A stretch of 64,000 nt of DNA from CAZIXN01 sp039180415 (GCA_039180415.1 JBCDDH010000001.1:49155-113154), one strand, 5' to 3'; shown: positions 1-8,980, counted from the first letter of the stretch. Translations and numbers: made by a program. The notes: generated by a model not told the origin, from the letters alone.

Positions 1-736
1 AGAACGGGCGGGAGGCGGCGGTCGGGTCGTCGTTGCGGTTGGACAGCGCGGTGAGGCGGTTGAAGCCGGTGACGCCCAGCGGGTGGATCATGGTGTGCGT
101 GCCGCCGGTGAGCATGACGTCGGCGTCGCCGCGGCGGAGGATCGCGGCGGCCTCGCCGATGGCCTGGGTTGAGGCGGCGCAGGCGGTGAGGCAGTTGCTG
201 CTGGGACCGCGGGCGTCGAACTCGAGCGCGAGGTGCGAAAGCGGCATGTTCGGTTCCTGCTCCGCCTCGCGGAACACGTCGAAGGCGGTTTTCGCGGCGT
301 CGGCCCACGACGCGCCGTGAACGGTCTGCGCGCCGGGGTCCCAGCCCGCGAGGTTCGTCGCGACGTACGGCTCGAAGTCCAGCGTGCCTTCGCCCGCGCC
401 GAGGTAGATGCCCAAGCGGTCGCGGTCGAGCTTGTCCGATTCGGCGAACGCTTCAAGCCCGGCCTGGTTCCACGCCTGCACCGCGGCGCCCAGGGCGAAG
501 GCCGTGTTGAGCCCGACGTGCCGGTGCAACTCGGGGTGGCGGACGAAGTCGGCGTGGTCGTAGCGTTTGACTTCGGCGGAGAAAGTGGTGGGGAAGGTCT
601 CCGCGTCGAAGCGCGTGGTCTGGCTCACGCCCGACGCGCCTCGCAGCAGCGCGTCCCAGACGGTGTCGAGGTCGTGGCCGAGCGGGGTGACCCAGCCCAG
701 GCCGGTGATGACGATGCGGTCGGTGTTGGCCGTCAT
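1..736 (-). CDS. beta-ketoacyl-ACP synthase (FabF-type ketosynthase), 3' part cut by window edge
   Basis: Reading from the ATG at 736 down to base 1 gives about 245 codons without a stop. The N-terminus (MTANTDRIVITGLGWVTPLG) is the classic KAS II start, and the nucleophile motif TACAAST places the catalytic Cys at about residue 186, after GPSSN. In this family the enzyme condenses malonyl-ACP with an acyl-ACP primer in the cytosol. The two active-site histidines lie beyond the window, so full activity cannot be confirmed. Its start codon overlaps the stop of the upstream ketosynthase-like gene (ATGA), which implies translational coupling and probably a heterodimer. It could serve fatty acid synthesis or a type II polyketide/aryl-polyene-like pathway; the sequence seen does not decide. 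Confidence 0.9.
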   Translation of the reverse strand, partial: MTANTDRIVITGLGWVTPLGHDLDTVWDALLRGASGVSQTTRFDAETFPTTFSAEVKRYDHADFVRHPELHRHVGLNTAFALGAAVQAWNQAGLEAFAESDKLDRDRLGIYLGAGEGTLDFEPYVATNLAGWDPGAQTVHGASWADAAKTAFDVFREAEQEPNMPLSHLALEFDARGPSSNCLTACAASTQAIGEAAAILRRGDADVMLTGGTHTMIHPLGVTGFNRLTALSNRNDDPTAASRPF

Positions 737-2061
737 GAGGCTTGCTCCGCTCGGCCTAGCACGCAGGCCGTGTTCTGGCCCCCGACGCTGGTGGCGACGA
801 CGAGCACGCGTTCGAGCTTGCCGTCCAGCTTCTTGCAGCTAAAGCCCGGCCGCGGGGCGCCGCGGTTGAGGATCGGGACGATGCGTTGGTGATGCAGCAT
901 GAGCGCGGCCACGGCGAGCTCGTAACCGCCCGCGCCGGCGTGCAGGTTGCCGACGCCGGATTTCAACGAGACGACGGGGACGTGGTTTAACCGTTCGCCG
1001 AACACGGCGTGGAGCGCCGCGGCTTCGGGGCCGTCCCAATCGGGATGGCCCAGGCCGAAGGGCACGATCGCGTCGATGTCGTCGGGTTGGGCTTCCGCTT
1101 CCCGCAGCGCGGCGCGGACCGCCGAGGCGATGCCGCGTCCTTCGGGGTCGGGCGTCGCATTGGCGTTCGCGCGGTGGACGGTCTGCCGTGACGCGAAGCC
1201 GAGCAGGCCGGCGTAGGCATGTTTGTCGCCGGCGCGCTGCGCGAAGGTATCGGCGGCTTCGAGCACGACGATGCCTCCGCCCTCGCCGACCGCGCCCCCG
1301 GCGGCGTTCTGGTCGAACGGCCGGACGCAGCCGGACGCGTTCTTCACGGCGGCGTCGCCGACGAGCCGGCCGGTCAGCGTTTGCCGGTAGTACGCCATGG
1401 GGTTGAGCTGGCTGACCGCGCCGCCGCAAAGCGAGACGTCCGCGTGGCCGCGTTGGATCACGCGCAGCGACTCGCCGACGCTCAGCCCGCCCGACGCCTC
1501 GCCGCAGGTGATCGTGTTGCTCGGGCCCTGCGCGTCGTGCACGATCGTGACGTGGCAGGCGAGCATGTTGGGCAGGTACTTGAGCAGCCACAGCGGCGTG
1601 AGCTGTTGCATGCCTTCCGCGCCCCAGTGCTTCAGGTCGAACGCGCCGGCGTCGTCGGTGGATACGGCGAGGGCGGCGGTGAGTTCGTCGGTGTCGGCGG
1701 CGATCAGGCCCGCGCCGATGTGGCAGCCCGTGCGTTCGGCGGGGTACGACCGTTCGGCGTCCGGGTCCGTGCCGGGCGTGGTCAGCCCCGCGTCGCGGAC
1801 GGCCAGGTCCGCGGCGGCGACGGCCAACTCGATGTCCCGGGCCATCACCTTGGTCGCCTTGCGGTAGCTCTTGGGTACGAAGTCACGGATTTTGAAATCC
1901 GGCACCTGCCCGGCGATCGGCGCGCCCATGTTCGACGCATCGAACGCCGTGATCGCCGCCAACCCGCACCGCCCGGCGCACAGGGCCTCCCAGTTGTCGT
2001 CCTTGCCCAAGCCCAGCGCGGACACCGGCCCAAGTCCCGTAATGAGAACGTCCCTGCTCAT
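733..2061 (-). CDS. ketosynthase-like protein lacking the catalytic triad (chain-length-factor-like)
   Basis: 442 aa from the ATG at 2061 (MSRDVLITGLGPVSALGLGK). The reading frame stays open further upstream, but the extra 53 residues have no ketosynthase similarity. The thiolase fold is recognisable throughout, ending in SVGGQNTACVLG. Ungapped alignment to the neighbouring ketosynthase (GPSSNCLTAC against GPSNTITCGE) puts Glu188 where the catalytic Cys should be. The NAHGT histidine aligns with Phe335, and the GH histidine is Asn in KSGVGN (about residue 372). Loss of all three residues is the hallmark of KS-beta/chain-length-factor subunits of type II synthases. The ATGA overlap with the downstream active ketosynthase supports a partner role. 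Here the inactive subunit is encoded first, the reverse of actinomycete KS-alpha/KS-beta order. Confidence 0.88.
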   Translation of the reverse strand: MSRDVLITGLGPVSALGLGKDDNWEALCAGRCGLAAITAFDASNMGAPIAGQVPDFKIRDFVPKSYRKATKVMARDIELAVAAADLAVRDAGLTTPGTDPDAERSYPAERTGCHIGAGLIAADTDELTAALAVSTDDAGAFDLKHWGAEGMQQLTPLWLLKYLPNMLACHVTIVHDAQGPSNTITCGEASGGLSVGESLRVIQRGHADVSLCGGAVSQLNPMAYYRQTLTGRLVGDAAVKNASGCVRPFDQNAAGGAVGEGGGIVVLEAADTFAQRAGDKHAYAGLLGFASRQTVHRANANATPDPEGRGIASAVRAALREAEAQPDDIDAIVPFGLGHPDWDGPEAAALHAVFGERLNHVPVVSLKSGVGNLHAGAGGYELAVAALMLHHQRIVPILNRGAPRPGFSCKKLDGKLERVLVVATSVGGQNTACVLGRAEQAS

Positions 2062-2461
2062 GAGCCGGGCAGTGTACCGGCGGTTCAGCCACGCCGAGGC
2101 AGCGCTGCCGACAGCCCGACGAACCGGATTGCGCCCGCGCCGCAGTCGAAAAAACCGATGCCCCCAAACCGTGTAGAGAAACAAGGTTTTCGAAGCCCGG
2201 ATTCGCTGTAATGGTGCCACGCGAAGCGAAACATTGCGATCTGCCTATGGATTTTCGTGGTCTGTTTTCGGCCGCCATTTGAGCTGCATACTCAACTCAA
2301 GCAAGAATGGTCTTGCTCGATAAACGCGGAAAAACTAGGGTTTACTCTTATAGCTGACCGGCCTTCGGGGTCTTGGCCGAACGCCTCGAACGGCGGAACG
2401 GGAATCGCAGGCCACGGATGTCTGCGATGTGTACTTCTCGCAGCTAAGGATGGAGTTTTTT
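2062..2461. promoter_or_regulatory. divergent intergenic region with an 18-bp hairpin (2300-2317)
   Basis: About 400 bp separate the divergent ketosynthase and PEP-CTERM genes, and no convincing ORF is present. It is more AT-rich than its surroundings between about 2160 and 2350. It contains an inverted repeat with 7-bp arms, AGCAAGA at 2300-2306 and TCTTGCT at 2311-2317, separated by ATGG. No run of T follows, so it is more likely an operator or mRNA structure than a terminator. An A/G-rich Shine-Dalgarno (AAGGATGGAG, 2446-2455) precedes the ATG at 2462. I could not assign a clear -35/-10 pair. Confidence 0.4.
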
Positions 2462-4951
2462 ATGTGTCTTGGTTTTCGCATCGCGCGTCCGGTGCAACAC
2501 GGTCTGTACGCCTTTGGCATAACGGCGTTGAGCCTGGCCGCCCCCGCCGCCGCGAGCGTGTCCTTCCCGGACAACGCGGGCGTGCTGAACGTGACCGACT
2601 TCGGCGTCACGCCCAACGACGGGATCGACGACACCGCGGCGCTGCAGACGCTGCTCAACAACACCGTGCTCCCCCGGTTCGGCGGCGGCGATCAGATCAT
2701 CTATCTGCCCGACGGCGTCTACAATTTTTCGGACACGATCCAGATCCCCGGGGCCGCCCGGTTCATCAACATCCAGGGCCAGAGCCAGGGCGGCACGGTG
2801 CTCAAGCTCGACGACAACCTCACCGCCGCGGGCAGCCCGTTCGCCGGCGCGATCTTCAACTTCGGCGGGGGCTCGGCGGACCGATTCGAGAACAGCATCC
2901 GTGACCTGACCCTCGACGTCGGGGCCGGCAATCCCGACGCGATCGGGCTGCAGTTCAACGCCTCCAATCAGGGCGTGGCCCGCGACCTGACCATCCGTAG
3001 CTCGGATGCCAACGGGGCCGGCAGCGTCGGGTTCGACGTCGGCTACGACGGGACCATCGGCCCGCTGCTGGTGAAGAACCTGACCGTCGAAGGCTTCGAC
3101 ACCGGCATCCGGAGCCAGTTCGAAGCCAACAGCAAGGTCTTCGAGGACATCACCCTTCGCAACCAGAATCAGCTCGGCTGGCAGGCGAGCAACACGACCA
3201 CGGTCATGGTCCGCAACCTGATCAGCGAGAACGCGGTGCCCGTGATCGACGTCGGCCCCAGCGGCTCGGGCGACCCGGGCAACGGACGGATCGTCCTGGT
3301 CGGTGGGTCGCTGACGGGCACGGGCGACGCGGCGAATCAGTCCGCCATCCGCGCGCGCAACTTCGTGCCCAACATTTACATCCGCGGTGTGCAGACCTCC
3401 GGCTACGGCGAAGCGATCACCCGCGAGACCCAGGCGTTTCAAGGTAACGGCGGGCTCCCCGACGGGCTGATCGAGGAATACTGGTACCGCGGTGGCTCCG
3501 GCGTCGGCCGACGCGGCGGCACCTTCCAGGCCTTCGACAACACGCCCGACACGGGACTGGGGCTCGAGGTCCGCGACACGCCCGACGCGATCGACGAGCC
3601 CGTGTCCGCTTGGGTCAGCCCCGCCGACTTCGACCCCAACGCGCGGCCCGGCGACGGCATCGACGACACCGCCGCCCTTCAGGCCGCGATCGACTCGGGG
3701 GCCCGCACCGTCTATCTGCCCAACGGCAACTGGGACATCAACGGCACCGTCCAACTCCGCGGCAACGTCGAGCGGCTCATCGGCACCGAGGCCTCCCTCA
3801 TTACCGACGGCGGCGGCCGGGTCGTGCTCGGCGAAGACGGCCCCGACACCGTCGTCATCGAACGCATCAGCGGTCGGCTGGGCAACCTGCCGCGCGTCAC
3901 GTACGAGCACGACTCCGACCGGACCTGGGTCTTTAAAAACGTCTCGCAGTGGGCGTACGAACCCACGGCCGACGCGCCCGGCGACCTGTTCCTCGAGGAC
4001 GTCGCCGGTGGGTCGCGCGACGGCCAACACTTCCGTAATCAGAACGTCTGGGCCCGGCAGTACAACAACGAGACCCTCGCCGACGCGAGCGACCCAGCCC
4101 TGCCCGACGCCAAGATCACGGTGGACAACGCCAACGTCTGGGTGCTCGGCCTCAAAACCGAACAGGAGGGCACGATCGTCAAGACGATCAACGGCGGCAA
4201 GACCGAGCTGCTGGGGGTGTACCGCAACGGCCCGGGTTTCAGCGACGAGAACAACCCCGCGTTCGTGACCGAAGACAGCGCCCTGTCTGTGGCCGTGTTC
4301 TCGATCCGTCCCAACAACGACGGCTACGCCGTGTTCGCCCGGGAGACGCGCGACGGCGTGACCGTGGACGCCGCCGACTTCGGTCAGGCCGACGTGTACA
4401 GCGCGTTCACCAACGAGGACCTGTTCGAGGTTCGCGGCGAGCTGTACTACGACAACGCAGACACCGAGCACGTCGAGGTGATCGGCGATTGGCAGCAGTC
4501 GGCCGGCTTCGACGGGGGCTTCGTCGGCGAGGACTTTCTGTTCTCCGACACGGTCGGTGACGCGGTGGTCTTCACCCCGGACCTGCCGCGTGGCGGGAAC
4601 TACGAGGTGTTCGTGCGCTGGGTCGACGACCGTGGCGGCCAAGACCACGCCGGCCACGCGTCGGACGCACTGTTCGAGATCGACGGCGTGCTGGAAGAGC
4701 TGCGCCGGCTGGACCAACGGGGCCGGAACAACGGCGGGAAGTGGATCTCGGTGGGCGTGCACGAGTTCGTCGGCGACGGCAGCGACACCTTGAGCTTCAT
4801 CGTGGACGGCGCAGCGGGCGGCAAGGTGCTCGTGGATGGCGTGCGCCTGCTCGCGCTCGAGCGGATCATCCCTGAGCCCGGCGTCGCGGCGCTAGGTCTG
4901 GCCGCGTTGGTCGCCGTCGCGGGTCGGCGGCGCGAGGCAGCCCGGTCGTGA
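2462..4951 (+). CDS. secreted right-handed beta-helix (pectate-lyase-superfamily) PEP-CTERM protein
   Basis: 829 aa from the ATG at 2462, which has AAGGATGGAG 6 nt upstream. In-frame ATGs at 2429 and 2450 lack that spacing. A signal peptide (GITALSLAAPAAAS) is followed by a first beta-helix with the Pec_lyase_3 start motif DFGVTPNDGIDDTAALQTLL. A second helix begins at about residue 380 with GDGIDDTAALQAAIDSGART. This duplicated layout resembles GH55/GH28-related proteins. Near the C-terminus, YEVFVRWVDD through GGKWISVGVHEF looks like a golvesin-type beta-sandwich. The tail IIPEPGVAALGLAALVAVAGRRRE is a PEP-CTERM sorting signal: PEP, hydrophobic segment, Arg cluster. Likely a cell-surface or exported polysaccharide-active protein; the substrate cannot be told. 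Confidence 0.88.
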   Translation: MCLGFRIARPVQHGLYAFGITALSLAAPAAASVSFPDNAGVLNVTDFGVTPNDGIDDTAALQTLLNNTVLPRFGGGDQIIYLPDGVYNFSDTIQIPGAARFINIQGQSQGGTVLKLDDNLTAAGSPFAGAIFNFGGGSADRFENSIRDLTLDVGAGNPDAIGLQFNASNQGVARDLTIRSSDANGAGSVGFDVGYDGTIGPLLVKNLTVEGFDTGIRSQFEANSKVFEDITLRNQNQLGWQASNTTTVMVRNLISENAVPVIDVGPSGSGDPGNGRIVLVGGSLTGTGDAANQSAIRARNFVPNIYIRGVQTSGYGEAITRETQAFQGNGGLPDGLIEEYWYRGGSGVGRRGGTFQAFDNTPDTGLGLEVRDTPDAIDEPVSAWVSPADFDPNARPGDGIDDTAALQAAIDSGARTVYLPNGNWDINGTVQLRGNVERLIGTEASLITDGGGRVVLGEDGPDTVVIERISGRLGNLPRVTYEHDSDRTWVFKNVSQWAYEPTADAPGDLFLEDVAGGSRDGQHFRNQNVWARQYNNETLADASDPALPDAKITVDNANVWVLGLKTEQEGTIVKTINGGKTELLGVYRNGPGFSDENNPAFVTEDSALSVAVFSIRPNNDGYAVFARETRDGVTVDAADFGQADVYSAFTNEDLFEVRGELYYDNADTEHVEVIGDWQQSAGFDGGFVGEDFLFSDTVGDAVVFTPDLPRGGNYEVFVRWVDDRGGQDHAGHASDALFEIDGVLEELRRLDQRGRNNGGKWISVGVHEFVGDGSDTLSFIVDGAAGGKVLVDGVRLLALERIIPEPGVAALGLAALVAVAGRRREAARS

Positions 4952-4991
4952 CCGGCGGTTTCCACGGGGTTGGGCTCCCGCCGTCGTTCCG

Positions 4992-5014
4992 CGGCCACGC
5001 CGCGGGTTCCGGCC
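4992..5014. repeat. short GC-rich dispersed repeat, copy 1 (second copy at 6860-6882)
   Basis: This 23-bp stretch (CGGCCACGCC ... TTCCGGCC) matches 6860-6882 at all but one position. The ends CGGCC/GGCC and the internal CCGCGG give it dyad character. It sits in the 300-bp gap between 4951 and 5254, which otherwise holds no gene. That gap also has a 14-bp palindrome (CCGGTC GT GACCGG, 4942-4955) just after the PEP-CTERM gene and a TACAAT -10-like hexamer at 5202-5207 before the dehydrogenase. Confidence 0.4.
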
Positions 5015-5253
5015 ACATCTCGAGAGGTTCGGCTTGCCGTACTTTGACGCGGATCTACGCCGGGATGCGGCGGATGACGGCACGGCGCACTGCCTCAACT
5101 TACCGCTCGCGTCGCGATTAGCTCGCGTCTGTAGGCGAATTTGGCCAAGACGGCCCACGGTCATTTTGTGAATTCTGGATCGCGTCCACCGGGTTTCGGA
5201 TTACAATCACGGCGCATTTCTCGATTTCTTGCCCTTCGCATCAGGAGTCTCCC

Positions 5254-6774
5254 ATGACCGCTGCCCCGCCCGCCGGCGCGCTTCCCCAAGCGCTCGACCA
5301 TCTCGCGTTCGCCGACTTTCTGCGTAAACCAAAACAGATCCTCATCAACAACGAGTGGACCGACGGCGACAGCGACGAAACGTTCGCCGTCTACGACCCC
5401 GCGCGAGGGCAAGAAATCGCGCGGTGCGTCGCGGGCAACCGCAAAGACATCGACCGCGCCGTCGCGGCGGCGCGGCGTGCGTTTGACGACGGGCCGTGGA
5501 CCCGCATGACCTCCAGCGAGCGGGGCCGGCTGATCTGGAAGCTCGGCGACCTGCTCGAAGAAAACCTCGACGAATTCGCACAACTCGAAACGATCGACAA
5601 CGGCAAGCCGCTCGCGGTTGCCAAGGCCGCCGACGTGCCGCTGGCCGTGGACATGTTCCGTTACATGGCCGGCTGGACTACGAAGATCGAAGGCACGACG
5701 ATCCCGATCACCGTCCCCTACACGCCGGGCGCGAACTACCACGCGTACACGCGACGGGAGCCGGTGGGCGTCGCGGCGCAGATCGTGCCGTGGAACTTCC
5801 CGCTGCTCATGGCCGCCTGGAAGCTCGCGCCGGCGCTGGCCGCGGGCTGCACGATCGTGCTCAAGCCCGCCGAGCAGACGCCGCTGTCCGCGCTGCGCCT
5901 GGGCGAACTGATCGTCGAAGCCGGCTTCCCCGAGGGCGTGGTCAACATCGTCACCGGCTTCGGCGAAGACACCGGCGCGCCGGTCGCCGCGCACCCATTC
6001 GTCGACAAAGTCGCGTTTACGGGAAGCACCGAAGTTGGCAAGCTGATCGTCCAGGCCGCGGCGGGCAACCTCAAGAAGGTCACGCTCGAACTCGGCGGCA
6101 AGAGCCCCAACGTCGTCTTCCCCGACGCCGATTTGGAGACCGCGATCCCCGGCGCGGCCAACGCGATCTTCTTCAACCACGGCCAATGCTGCTGCGCCGG
6201 CAGCCGGCTGTTCGTGCACAAGAAGGTGTACGACGAAGTCGTGGCGGGCGTCGCCGAACATGCGAACGGCCTGAAGCTCGGCAGCGGCTTCGAGGACGAC
6301 ACCGACATGGGGCCTTTGGTCAGCAAGGAACAGCAGGACCGCGTCGCGGGCTATCTCTCGGCGGGCCGCAGCGAGGGCGCCAACGCGGCGTGCGGCGGCG
6401 GCGTGCTCGATCGCGAGGGCTACTTCGTGCGGCCGACCGTGCTCACCGACACGACCGACGACATGAAGGTCGTCCGCGAAGAGATTTTTGGCCCGGTGGT
6501 GGTCGCCACGCCGTTCGCGGACGAAGAAGAACTCTTCCGCCGCGTCAACGACACCGAGTACGGCCTGGGTGCCGGCGTGTGGACCAGCGACATCAGCAAG
6601 GCCCACCGCACCGCCCACGCGATCAAGGCCGGCACGGTGTGGATCAATTGCTACAACATCTTCGACGCGGCCCTGCCCTTCGGCGGCTACAAGCAGTCCG
6701 GCTGGGGGCGGGAGATGGGCGGCGCGGCCTTGGAGAATTACCTGGAAACCAAGAGCGTGGTCGCGTCGTTGTGA
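5254..6774 (+). CDS. NAD(P)-dependent aldehyde dehydrogenase (ALDH superfamily)
   Basis: 506 aa, the usual ALDH length; start ATG 5254 has AGGAG about 8 nt upstream. It oxidises an aldehyde to a carboxylate in the cytosol. Landmarks in order: cofactor-binding PWNFPLLMAAWKLAPALAAG and KPAEQTPLSAL, the nucleotide-contact FTGSTEVGK, the general-base LELGGKSPN, the catalytic Cys region GQCCCAGSR, and EIFGPVV plus PFGGYKQSGWGREMG near the end. The overall pattern is closest to retinal/betaine/phenylacetaldehyde-type class 1/2 enzymes. No neighbour tells the substrate, so the exact aldehyde is unknown. It appears to be a single-gene unit. Confidence 0.95.
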   Translation: MTAAPPAGALPQALDHLAFADFLRKPKQILINNEWTDGDSDETFAVYDPARGQEIARCVAGNRKDIDRAVAAARRAFDDGPWTRMTSSERGRLIWKLGDLLEENLDEFAQLETIDNGKPLAVAKAADVPLAVDMFRYMAGWTTKIEGTTIPITVPYTPGANYHAYTRREPVGVAAQIVPWNFPLLMAAWKLAPALAAGCTIVLKPAEQTPLSALRLGELIVEAGFPEGVVNIVTGFGEDTGAPVAAHPFVDKVAFTGSTEVGKLIVQAAAGNLKKVTLELGGKSPNVVFPDADLETAIPGAANAIFFNHGQCCCAGSRLFVHKKVYDEVVAGVAEHANGLKLGSGFEDDTDMGPLVSKEQQDRVAGYLSAGRSEGANAACGGGVLDREGYFVRPTVLTDTTDDMKVVREEIFGPVVVATPFADEEELFRRVNDTEYGLGAGVWTSDISKAHRTAHAIKAGTVWINCYNIFDAALPFGGYKQSGWGREMGGAALENYLETKSVVASL

Positions 6775-6815
6775 AGGCGTGACGTCTGAGCCGCGCGGCC
6801 TAGGCTCCGGCGGTC

Positions 6816-7595
6816 ATGCACGACAGACAGGCAACCCATCAGGACCCGCCGCCGTTTCCCGGCCACGCCGCGGGCTCCGGCCGTCACCCGGTCATGGCAA
6901 TGCGTTGGAGCGGATTGCTGTTCGCGCACTGGCCGATCTCCGCGGATGCTCTAAGACCGATGCTGCCCGAGGCGCTTCGTTCGTGTCTGGATACGTTCGA
7001 CGGGACGGCGTGGCTGGGCGTGGTGCCGTTCGTGATGTCGCGGGTGCGCGGCGTGGTCGGGCCGGTGACGCTGCCGGCGGTGCCGGGGCTGTCGCGGTTT
7101 CCGGAACTGAACCTGCGGACGTATGTGACCGTAGACGGCGTGCCGGGCGTGTGGTTCTTTTCGTTGGACGCCCACCACAGGATCGCGGTGCGAACGGCGC
7201 GGCATACGTTCGGCCTGCCGTATTTCGACGCGGCGATGCGCTGCACCCGACACGACGACGGACGCATCGACTACCGCAGCCGACGCACGCACCGCGGCCC
7301 GCCCGCCGCGGAACTCGACGCGACGTACCGACCCGTCGGGCCGTCCTTCGAGACGCAAGCCGGCACGCTCGATCACTTCCTCACCGCCCGGTACTGCCTG
7401 TTCGCGGAGCGTCGCGGCCGGCTGCTGCGCGGCGATATCACGCACGACCCCTGGCGGCTGCGCCCCGCCGCTTGGGAAGCCCGGAGGTGTGAGATGACGG
7501 GGCTGATCGAGATCCCTTTGCCCGACACGCCGCCGCATCTGCGATTCGCCGAGCCGCTGGACGTCCGAGCGTGGTGGCCGCGGCCCGTGGTTTGA
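6816..7595 (+). CDS. DUF2071 family protein
   Basis: 259 aa. Family-diagnostic segments are RWSGLLFAHWPISADALRPML, LDTFDGTAWLGVVPFVMSRV, FPELNLRTYVTVDGVPGVWF and FSLDAHHRIAVRTARHTFGL, which match the DUF2071/YqjF family, whose biochemical role is unknown. The ATG at 6816 is used because homologues carry a short leader before the RWSGLLFAHW core; ATG 6894 is an alternative. The leader segment overlaps the dispersed repeat at 6860-6882. It lies 41 bp after the aldehyde dehydrogenase and 38 bp before the sugar dehydrogenase, in the same direction, so co-transcription is possible. Confidence 0.85.
   Translation: MHDRQATHQDPPPFPGHAAGSGRHPVMAMRWSGLLFAHWPISADALRPMLPEALRSCLDTFDGTAWLGVVPFVMSRVRGVVGPVTLPAVPGLSRFPELNLRTYVTVDGVPGVWFFSLDAHHRIAVRTARHTFGLPYFDAAMRCTRHDDGRIDYRSRRTHRGPPAAELDATYRPVGPSFETQAGTLDHFLTARYCLFAERRGRLLRGDITHDPWRLRPAAWEARRCEMTGLIEIPLPDTPPHLRFAEPLDVRAWWPRPVV
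6860..6882. repeat. short GC-rich dispersed repeat, copy 2
   Basis: 22 of 23 bases match 4992-5014; the single difference is C for T. It lies inside the 5' end of the DUF2071 reading frame, encoding the stretch around PGHAAGSG, which suggests that the N-terminal leader is partly repeat-derived or that translation starts downstream at 6894. Confidence 0.4.
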
Positions 7596-7633
7596 CGGCG
7601 GTGCGACGCGGCGGGTTTCCTTAGGATTGGCGG

Positions 7634-8980
7634 ATGGCCACCGCACCGTCCGCCGCGCTGAAGCAAAAGATCGAAGACCGCTCCGCCCGCGTCGGGGTGC
7701 TCGCGTTGGGGTACGTCGGGCTGCCGCTGATCCGAACGTTCTGGGACGCGGGGTTCCCGGTGCTCGGGTTCGATGTCGATCCGGAGAAGATCGCGATGCT
7801 GCGGCGGGGCGAGAGTTATCTCACCCATTTCGGGCCCGATTTCGTCAGGGACATGTCGGACTCCGGGAGCGATCGCTTCGACGTCACCACCGACTTGGCG
7901 CGTCTGGGCGAGGCGGACGCGGTGCTCGTGTGCGTGCCGACGCCGTTGGGCCCGCACCAGGAGCCGGACCTGTCGTTCATCGAACGCGCCGCCGAGAACC
8001 TCGCGGCGACGCTACGCGACGGGCAGTTGATCGTGCTCGAGAGCACGACGTACCCGGGCACGACGCGGAAGGTGATGAAGCCGATCCTGGACCGCGTGGC
8101 GGAAGAGCGGGGCATCTCGTATCTGCTGGCTTACTCGCCGGAGCGTGAAGACCCGGGGCGGAAGGACCACTCGACGCGCACGATCCCGAAGTTGGTCGGT
8201 GGGATCGACGAAGTTTCCGGCGAAGCCTCGGCCGCGCTGTACGCCGCGGCGCTCGAACAAGTCGTGCCCGTTCGCAGCGCCGAGGTCGCCGAGGCCGCCA
8301 AGATCTTGGAGAACGTGTACCGCGCGGTGAACATCGCGCTGGTCAACGAACTCAAGGTGATCCTCACGGCGATGGGCGTGGACGTGTGGGAGGTGGTCGA
8401 GGCGGCGAGCACAAAACCCTTTGGTTTCCAGGCGTTTTATCCCGGGCCCGGGCTGGGCGGGCACTGCATCCCGATCGACCCGTTCTACCTGACGTGGGCG
8501 GCGCGGGAGGTCGGGGAGAGCACAGAATTCATCGAGCTGGCCGGGCGGGTGAACCACGCGATGCCGGGCTTCGTGATCGAGCGAACGATGCTGGGGCTGA
8601 ACGACGCGGGCAAGGCGGTGCGGGGGAGCAAGGTCCTGGTCCTGGGGCTGGCGTACAAGCCGGACGTGGACGACGTGCGCGAGAGCCCGAGCTTCGAGCT
8701 GATCGACCGGCTGCGGAAGCTCGGCGCGGACGTCTCGTACCACGACCCGCACGTTCCGCAGACGCATGCGATGCGGCACTACCCGGACTTGCCGCCGATG
8801 CAGAGCGTGACGCTCGACGAAGCCGCGGTGAGCGCCGCGGACTGCGTGCTGATCGCGACGCACCACGCGGCGTACGACTGGGCGTGGTTGGCGCAGCACG
8901 CGTCGCTGATCGTGGACACGCGCGGGGTGATGCGCGGGATGAGCGGGATGAGCGGGAAGGCGACGGTGGTCAGCGCGTGA
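7634..8980 (+). CDS. nucleotide-sugar dehydrogenase (UDP-GlcNAc/ManNAc 6-dehydrogenase type)
   Basis: 448 aa, typical for the WbpA/TviB/WecC branch of the UDP-glucose/GDP-mannose dehydrogenase family. It oxidises C6 of an NDP-sugar to the uronic acid in two NAD-dependent steps for surface polysaccharide synthesis. Seen: Rossmann start LALGYVGLPL with GFDVDPEKI, the VPTPLGPHQEPDLS loop, ESTTYPGTTRKV, SPEREDPG, the central helix KILENVYRAVNIALVNELKV and the catalytic Cys in GPGLGGHCIPIDPFY. The C-terminal domain has VLGLAYKPDVDDVRESPS. The substrate cannot be fixed from sequence alone; the SPERxDPG and GGHCIPIDP forms favour N-acetylhexosamine substrates. Confidence 0.93.
   Translation: MATAPSAALKQKIEDRSARVGVLALGYVGLPLIRTFWDAGFPVLGFDVDPEKIAMLRRGESYLTHFGPDFVRDMSDSGSDRFDVTTDLARLGEADAVLVCVPTPLGPHQEPDLSFIERAAENLAATLRDGQLIVLESTTYPGTTRKVMKPILDRVAEERGISYLLAYSPEREDPGRKDHSTRTIPKLVGGIDEVSGEASAALYAAALEQVVPVRSAEVAEAAKILENVYRAVNIALVNELKVILTAMGVDVWEVVEAASTKPFGFQAFYPGPGLGGHCIPIDPFYLTWAAREVGESTEFIELAGRVNHAMPGFVIERTMLGLNDAGKAVRGSKVLVLGLAYKPDVDDVRESPSFELIDRLRKLGADVSYHDPHVPQTHAMRHYPDLPPMQSVTLDEAAVSAADCVLIATHHAAYDWAWLAQHASLIVDTRGVMRGMSGMSGKATVVSA

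Noticed and set aside
2444..4762. 772-residue minus-strand open frame
   Set aside because: It is the antisense of the plus-strand beta-helix gene; codon third-position GC and motifs support only the plus strand. High-GC DNA often has such long shadows.
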